DNA of 64,000 nt from Entonaema liquescens (lineage: Eukaryota > Ascomycota > Sordariomycetes > Xylariales > Xylariaceae). Of this stretch, positions 61,926 to 64,000 are shown in pieces. The stretch lies in contig CADCSX010000008.1 of NCBI GenBank assembly GCA_902805475.1, positions 1,054,001 to 1,118,000 on the forward strand. The letters are read 5' to 3'. The first letter of the stretch is position 1. Each line of letters opens with the position of its first letter. A program made the position numbers and the translations under genes. The notes under the pieces were generated by a model, which worked only from the letters and a program-made list of their open reading frames with translations, searched no databases and was not told where the DNA came from.

Positions 61926-63381
61926 ATTAAAAGCGGTTTATACCTTTTATCGGACATGCGAAAACTATAACGTAAAATACGCGCGAGCTTCCTTTTAATA
62001 TCTTAAAAGGAGTAAGCCAGCTAGATTATAATTAATGTATTTCATAGACTAAATGGGTGATCTCTAATGGCTTAACGTCTAACCAATTCGTAAACGCTGC
62101 ACTGGAAAACCTAGTTGGTGTAGGTAATGTTTGGGCTACTACAACTAGTTAAAATAACTATAACCATAGGCGATTCTTCAGTACTAGAGACAACTATAAG
62201 GGTTACTCCAAATCATGCTAAAATATCAAGCATATAAGCTGGCGTGGTCACAAGGGTTGGAGGGCACGAGGGAATGATATCTCTCTGTTCACCGAGTGCA
62301 GAGACGTTTGCTAATCCTACCTTGGAGCTATTTAAGTGAATATGTTATAATTACCAGGTATTATACTCACTACGAGTTGAAGTTTAAGGTAATCTTATAT
62401 AAAATTCCGTATACCTACTGGAATAGAGGGCGGAATTCTAAGACCAAGAAGGATTTAGTAATCGTACGCATAGTTATCACGAGGAAACTTCTGCCAGTGA
62501 ATATAACGAATTACTGCAAACCGTCACCGTAAGGTATTATCGATCCAGGAGTATTTCTAGATTGACATACCATTCCTGGAAACAAGAAGGGTTCACAGAA
62601 TCATCTCGGACGCCACTGTGCGTCATCGCTGGCTAAAGACCGGCTCTTTGGTGAAGATATTGGTAGCCTTCTCTCCTATCATTAGTGCTGTACTTGGTGC
62701 ATTGGAGGAGATTTTTTCCGGCACGATGCTCAAGTCAGTACACTTTAACTCCTTTATATCTAGATCATTCTTGTCTACAAGGTACTACGCTCTGTAGATA
62801 TCCTGTAGCACGCCTATACTTGGGGACGTGACTCTGGCTTTGCGGGACGCACCGTCTGCCGTGAAACCCCAGGCCGGAAAAGCTGCCAATTGTCGTATGA
62901 TCATAGGAACTACGATTGCAGCGGAGTTTCTGTGAAGGCGCCCCTCTCGGGAAACTACCTATAAGAACGAATTACTGCCCCTCTAGACCACGAGTATGAA
63001 GCATATGGTTGGCAAATAATAATAATTGCTTCCGAAGCATTGCCCTAATTACTCAGCGCCATATGCGCCATATAATCTAGTCTAAATGATGTGACGATGA
63101 AGTTGATAGGGCTCGACTAGTCAGATTATAAGTTGCGTTGGAAGGGATTGCCACATTTGCTATGGCAGCACAAGTTTCGATTAAATTAGTTATAATACCT
63201 TGAGGGACTCGCTTGATTCCCTAGCTTGGCCAATTCGGTGTCGCATAAGAATACTATTGGCATACCTTATAACCTCTTAAGGATTAGCATTTGTTTCGCT
63301 TATTGTTACCTTTTTTTCCCCTTCTATATAATACATAGCGGTGTGATAAAGCTTTGAGCGATTACCCAATAGGCTAGTACT

Positions 63382-63543
63382 ATGAAAGTGCCTCTGAATA
63401 TAGAGCAAATAAAGAAGAGGCTTATGCAGGAGCATGGGACTAATAAGATGCAACTTGCGCTAGTTAAGTCGAATCTGATAAATATTTTGGAATTTAAGGG
63501 TATTTATTACCTAAGTTATTATGATACATATTTAAGTAACTAG
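63382..63543 (+). CDS. Possible small ORF, 53 aa
   Basis: ATG to TAG with a plausible amphipathic N-terminal half (MKVPLNIEQIKKRLMQEHGT) and a Tyr-rich C terminus. No homology recognised. The length is within chance expectation, so this is only a candidate. Confidence 0.2.
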   Translation: MKVPLNIEQIKKRLMQEHGTNKMQLALVKSNLINILEFKGIYYLSYYDTYLSN

Positions 63544-63763
63544 GTGTACCTAGGTGTAGGTATGTATATATCAATATCAGGTACAGGTAAACCAAACTTC
63601 TCTGGATCTTCCGAGTATCCTCTGATTGGGTCTGACTTCTTGATGCAATAGCCTATCTTGCGACCCATCACCCTAATCATAGAAGTTGATCGGCTCAACA
63701 CTACGGCATTGCCGTTGAGAAGAGGAGGTATCCTCTCACAAGCTTCCACTTCTGTAAGGCGAC
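63540..63763 (-). pseudogene. Possible fragment of a fungal phosphotransferase-like (APH) gene
   Basis: A minus-strand frame opening after a possible ACAG acceptor reads EACERIPPLLNGNAVVLSRS, then a Gly- and Lys-containing stretch, and stops at 63540. The start resembles the first strand region of fungal aminoglycoside-phosphotransferase-fold proteins, but the catalytic loops are absent. Fragment or coincidence; low confidence. Confidence 0.2.
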
Positions 63764-64000
63764 TAGTACGACTCTAGTGCACATCAGGCATAAATATCAA
63801 AAGTCTCGAGCATTCTCTAGCCACAATTTCATTTAGTCTAAGTTTCGTATATCCAGTCGTTCGGGAATGCCAAGACCGCACAGCCACTTGACGGGACTAC
63901 TCGCATTACAGCGATGTGCCGAGTATCCGTCATATATCCACCGCAAGTTCAAATCATATTCTTCACCAACGTGTACCCATACGTGTGCGGTGAGTTGTAG

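Larger units (their letters stand above)
61926..64000. other. Terminal region with gene fragments only
   Basis: No complete gene recognised. A stretch at 62588-62796 stays open for about 70 codons on the plus strand without motifs. Two further weak candidates are listed separately. Confidence 0.45.

Noticed and set aside
62677..62697. ATTAGTGCTGTAC resembling the tip of the MITE/large-element inverted repeat
   Set aside because: The match ends after about 12 bp and no partner arm was found; probably chance.
62588..62796. Open plus-strand stretch of about 70 codons
   Set aside because: No start context, motif or splice partner; its length is compatible with chance.

Overview
The window looks like nuclear DNA of a filamentous ascomycete (Pezizomycotina). 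Genes carry short GT-AG introns of about 50-75 nt with CTAAC/CTGAC-like branch sites. Gene-rich stretches of balanced base composition alternate with extremely AT-rich blocks that look like transposons decayed by repeat-induced point mutation (RIP). Sordariomycetes is my guess from the gene content; nothing here proves it.

Layout. 1-1231: 3' part of an RS-rich, probably splicing-related gene. 1781-1862: tRNA-Ser(AGA). 2986-3730: small membrane protein. 5137-5461: a 325-bp MITE. 7147-8207: a protein with a SesA-like (NLR-associated) N-terminal domain and a likely C-terminal membrane anchor. 8252-11308: an apparently undescribed 3.06-kb element bounded by diverged 128-bp inverted repeats. 11558-12196: acidic hypothetical protein. 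13181-14790: cytochrome P450 (CYP52-like). 15549-16906: methyltransferase-like membrane protein. 17205-18270: mitochondrial oxoglutarate/malate carrier. 18271-22198: gene-free. 22199-23203: short-chain dehydrogenase with a GC-AG intron. 23966-25566: BUD22-like ribosome biogenesis factor. 26523-28965: F-box-like protein. 30582-31846: mitochondrial 2-oxodicarboxylate carrier with seven exons. 32112-41905: a 9.8-kb AT-rich block bounded by 61-bp inverted repeats of the same family as the MITE. 43798-48709: ankyrin/RCC1/BTB protein resembling IBTK. 49571-50341: F-box-like protein. 51505-60213: a second P450 gene, broken in an exon by a 7,001-bp LTR retrotransposon (153-bp LTRs, 5-bp target duplication) that is itself RIP-decayed. 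60848-61925: a third AT-rich relic. The last 2 kb hold only gene fragments.

How it fits together. The intact genes are mostly housekeeping (splicing, ribosome assembly, mitochondrial transport, ubiquitin adaptors) mixed with accessory genes (P450s, SDR, SesA-like protein). They do not form an obvious biosynthetic cluster. The most informative part is the mobile-element layer: one LTR element with exact boundaries that killed a P450, one large inverted-repeat element and its miniature relative, and one diverged inverted-repeat element next to the SesA-like gene. RIP damage begins and ends inside the element termini, so the edges of each AT block can be read base by base.

Exon models were built by hand from splice signals, reading frame and family motifs, and none was tested against transcripts.
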